Assembly: GCA_005885325.1 (NCBI GenBank)
Contig: VAYX01000016.1
Span: 1 to 33,985, forward strand
DNA: 33,985 bases
Direction: 5' to 3'
Origin: Actinomycetota bacterium
GTDB lineage: Bacteria; Actinomycetota; UBA4738; HRBIN12
Shown in pieces: positions 32,522 to 33,985 of the stretch (its first letter is position 1; the number at the start of each line of letters is the position of its first letter). A program made the translations under genes and the position numbers. The notes beneath the pieces were generated by a model. It did not search any database and was not told where the DNA came from. It worked only from the letters and a program-made list of their open reading frames with translations.

Positions 32522-33437
32522 CGGAGCCCTCCACGAGCGACATGAAGACGTCTTCCAGCGTGTCCCGTTCCGACACCAGGGCGCTGACGGCCACCCCGCC
32601 CGAGACCAGGGCCGCGTTCACCTGAGCGGGGTTCGCTCCGTCGAGATGGACCCGGAGCACGCGCCCCTCACCTTCGATGCCGGCCACGCCGGCCAGGGCT
32701 CGAAGGATGGCCGCCGCGCGTTCGGGATCGCCGACCTCGATCCGCAGGTGCTCGGCGCCCCCCCGAAGGTTCCCCGGCGGACCTTCGGCCACCAGGCGGC
32801 CCCGCGAGAGGACGCCGACGCGGTCGCACATCACCTCGACCTCCGCGAGCAGGTGGCTCGACACGAACACGGTGGTGCCGCCGTCGGCCAGGCGCCGCAG
32901 GAGCAACCTGACCTCGCGCATCCCCGCCGGGTCGAGCCCGTTCGTCGGCTCGTCGAGCACGAGCACCTCGGGCCGGCCGAGGAGCGCGAGCGCGATCCCC
33001 AGGCGCTGCCGCATGCCCTGGCTGTACGCCTTCACCCGCTTGTCCCCCGCCGGCGACAGGCCGACCTGCTCCAGGACCTCATCGATGCGGGACAGGCGCC
33101 GCCGGGCCTCCTCGCCGTCCCCACCGGCCCGGGCGAAGGCCTCGAGGTTCCTTCGGCCCGACAGGAATCGGTAGAACGCGGGCTCCTCGATCAACGCACC
33201 GGTTCGGCGAAGCGCATGGTCTCGGCCCCGGCGGAACATGGGCTCCCCCAACAGTTCCACCTCGCCACCGGAGGGGAAGATCAGCCCCAGGGCCATCCGG
33301 ATCGTCGTGGTCTTCCCCGCGCCGTTCGGCCCCAGGAACCCGTAGAGCTCGCCGTGGTTCACGGTGAGATCCAAGCTGTCGACGACGTTCACCCCGTCGT
33401 AGCGTTTCGTCAGCCCGCGCGTGACCAACGCGGTCAC
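32508..33437 (-). CDS. ABC transporter ATP-binding protein
   Basis: ATPase partner of the adjacent permease, 309 residues. It shows Walker A GFLGPNGAGKTTTIRM, the Q-loop region GALIEEPAFYRFLSG, the signature AYSQGMRQRLGIALALLG, Walker B VLVLDEPTNGLDP, and the H-loop VFVSSHLLAEVE. The ~85-residue C-terminal part (ERAAAILRALAGVAGI to DTLEDVFMSL) is the DUF4162-like domain of the CcmA/NatA subgroup. The GTG at 33437 overlaps the stop of the LolA-like gene as GTGA, so the three genes are one unit. Substrate unknown. Confidence 0.93.
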   Translation of the reverse strand: MTALVTRGLTKRYDGVNVVDSLDLTVNHGELYGFLGPNGAGKTTTIRMALGLIFPSGGEVELLGEPMFRRGRDHALRRTGALIEEPAFYRFLSGRRNLEAFARAGGDGEEARRRLSRIDEVLEQVGLSPAGDKRVKAYSQGMRQRLGIALALLGRPEVLVLDEPTNGLDPAGMREVRLLLRRLADGGTTVFVSSHLLAEVEVMCDRVGVLSRGRLVAEGPPGNLRGGAEHLRIEVGDPERAAAILRALAGVAGIEGEGRVLRVHLDGANPAQVNAALVSGGVAVSALVSERDTLEDVFMSLVEGSGVQG

Positions 33438-33985
33438 GGGAGCTTCGGCTCCACCTCCGCGAGCGCTGCGGTCCGCACCAAGCCGACCACGAGCCAGGAA
33501 TGGTCGACTCGGTCCACCACGTCGGCCGAGCCGAGCGGACCCGCGTACGGGAACAGGCTGCGGATGTCGGCCGGCACGTCGGACACGCGGACCGCGAGGA
33601 TCATCTCGAATCCCCGGCCGAACACGCGCACGCCCTGGACCGGCAGCTGGCCCGGAGAGCCGGGAGCCCCCGGGCCCTCGTCGCTCACCTGCTTCACCAT
33701 TGCGTCCTGTGGGGCGTTGAACGTGAACATGGAGGCATCCACCGGTTCGAACGCGACCGACGCGTACCTCACGCTAACCACGGCCGTCGAGCTCCCTCGG
33801 GGGAACACCTGGAGTGAAAGGGGCATCCTCGTCTCGGCGTCGATCGCGACATCGATCCTCCCGAGCAAGGTGTCGGCGGTGGCCGGCGTGAGGCGAATCA
33901 CGTACGCGTCCCGGCCGGCGACCACCTCCGAGCCGGCGACGGAGGCCGCGACGTACGACCGATCGTCGCGTAGGAAATCCGAGAC
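33434..33985 (-). CDS. LolA/RseB-like protein (N-terminus beyond the window)
   Basis: The frame is open from the right edge to the TGA at 33434, giving 183 visible residues and no start in view; a GTG at 33925 is internal. The visible part resembles the beta-rich LolA/RseB/DUF2092 fold: VAGRDAYVIRLTP, RIDVAIDAETRMPLSLQVF, VVSVRYASVAFEPVDASMF followed by TFNAP. In Gram-positive bacteria such proteins are usually secreted or lipid-anchored and precede ABC-2 transporters or sigma-factor genes; a lipid or lipoprotein cargo role is possible. A C-terminal ~90-residue domain follows. The signal peptide would lie outside the window. Family is likely; function is not known. Confidence 0.75.
   Translation of the reverse strand, partial: VSDFLRDDRSYVAASVAGSEVVAGRDAYVIRLTPATADTLLGRIDVAIDAETRMPLSLQVFPRGSSTAVVSVRYASVAFEPVDASMFTFNAPQDAMVKQVSDEGPGAPGSPGQLPVQGVRVFGRGFEMILAVRVSDVPADIRSLFPYAGPLGSADVVDRVDHSWLVVGLVRTAALAEVEPKLP

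Overview
The window is GC-rich, densely packed bacterial chromosome carrying core housekeeping genes, and it looks like a member of the Actinomycetota, probably a deep-branching, poorly cultured lineage. The evidence is a DUF2469 protein beside rnhB (a family restricted to Actinomycetota), a SepIVA-like DivIVA-domain protein between coaD and a DUF177 gene, a WhiG/FliA sigma factor next to an M23 peptidase, zinc-ribbon forms of L28 and L32, many GTG and TTG starts, and a gene order resembling Streptomyces and Mycobacterium (recG-rsmD-coaD-sepIVA-DUF177-rpmF-rnc-mutM-acyP-smc-ftsY-ffh-rpsP-rimM-trmD-rplS-lepB-rnhB-comM-dprA-whiG). I cannot place it below phylum from sequence alone.

Layout. Bases 1-16479 are one long minus-strand run, read right to left: acyP, smc, ftsY, a lone receiver-domain response regulator, ffh, rpsP, khpA, rimM, trmD, rplS, lepB, rnhB, DUF2469, yraN, comM, dprA, xerC, whiG and a secreted M23 peptidase cut by the left edge. 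It combines chromosome organisation (SMC), the SRP pathway (Ffh, FtsY, LepB), ribosome and tRNA maturation (S16, RimM, KhpA, TrmD, L19) and DNA uptake/recombination (ComM, DprA, XerC). At 16584-17165 a plus-strand nicotinamidase gene is interrupted by an in-frame TAG. Bases 17181-23289 hold a second minus-strand run (recG to mutM) for recombination repair, rRNA methylation, CoA synthesis, division, ribosome assembly and base-excision repair.

The right third is more mixed: a plus-strand thioredoxin-like lipoprotein; a two-gene minus-strand unit (a class III nucleotide cyclase fused to an ATPase and helical repeats, plus a small protein that looks like two Lrp/AsnC effector domains without a DNA-binding domain); plus-strand rpmB; minus-strand thiL-thiD; plus-strand ATP-type pckA; and a minus-strand ABC-2 exporter preceded by a LolA/RseB-like protein cut by the right edge.

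Many genes are translationally coupled through ATGA or GTGA overlaps. No tRNA, rRNA, CRISPR array, IS element, prophage or integration site was recognised, and there is no gene-free stretch longer than about 185 bases. The most notable points are the amber-split pncA, a cupredoxin remnant buried between trmD and rplS, a MutM that lacks the catalytic Pro2, the cyclase/tandem-AsnC-domain pair, and a recurring extended -10 element placed so close to start codons that several transcripts should be leaderless or nearly so. I found no convincing new defence or mobile system; the cyclase pair is the best candidate for an uncharacterised signalling module.
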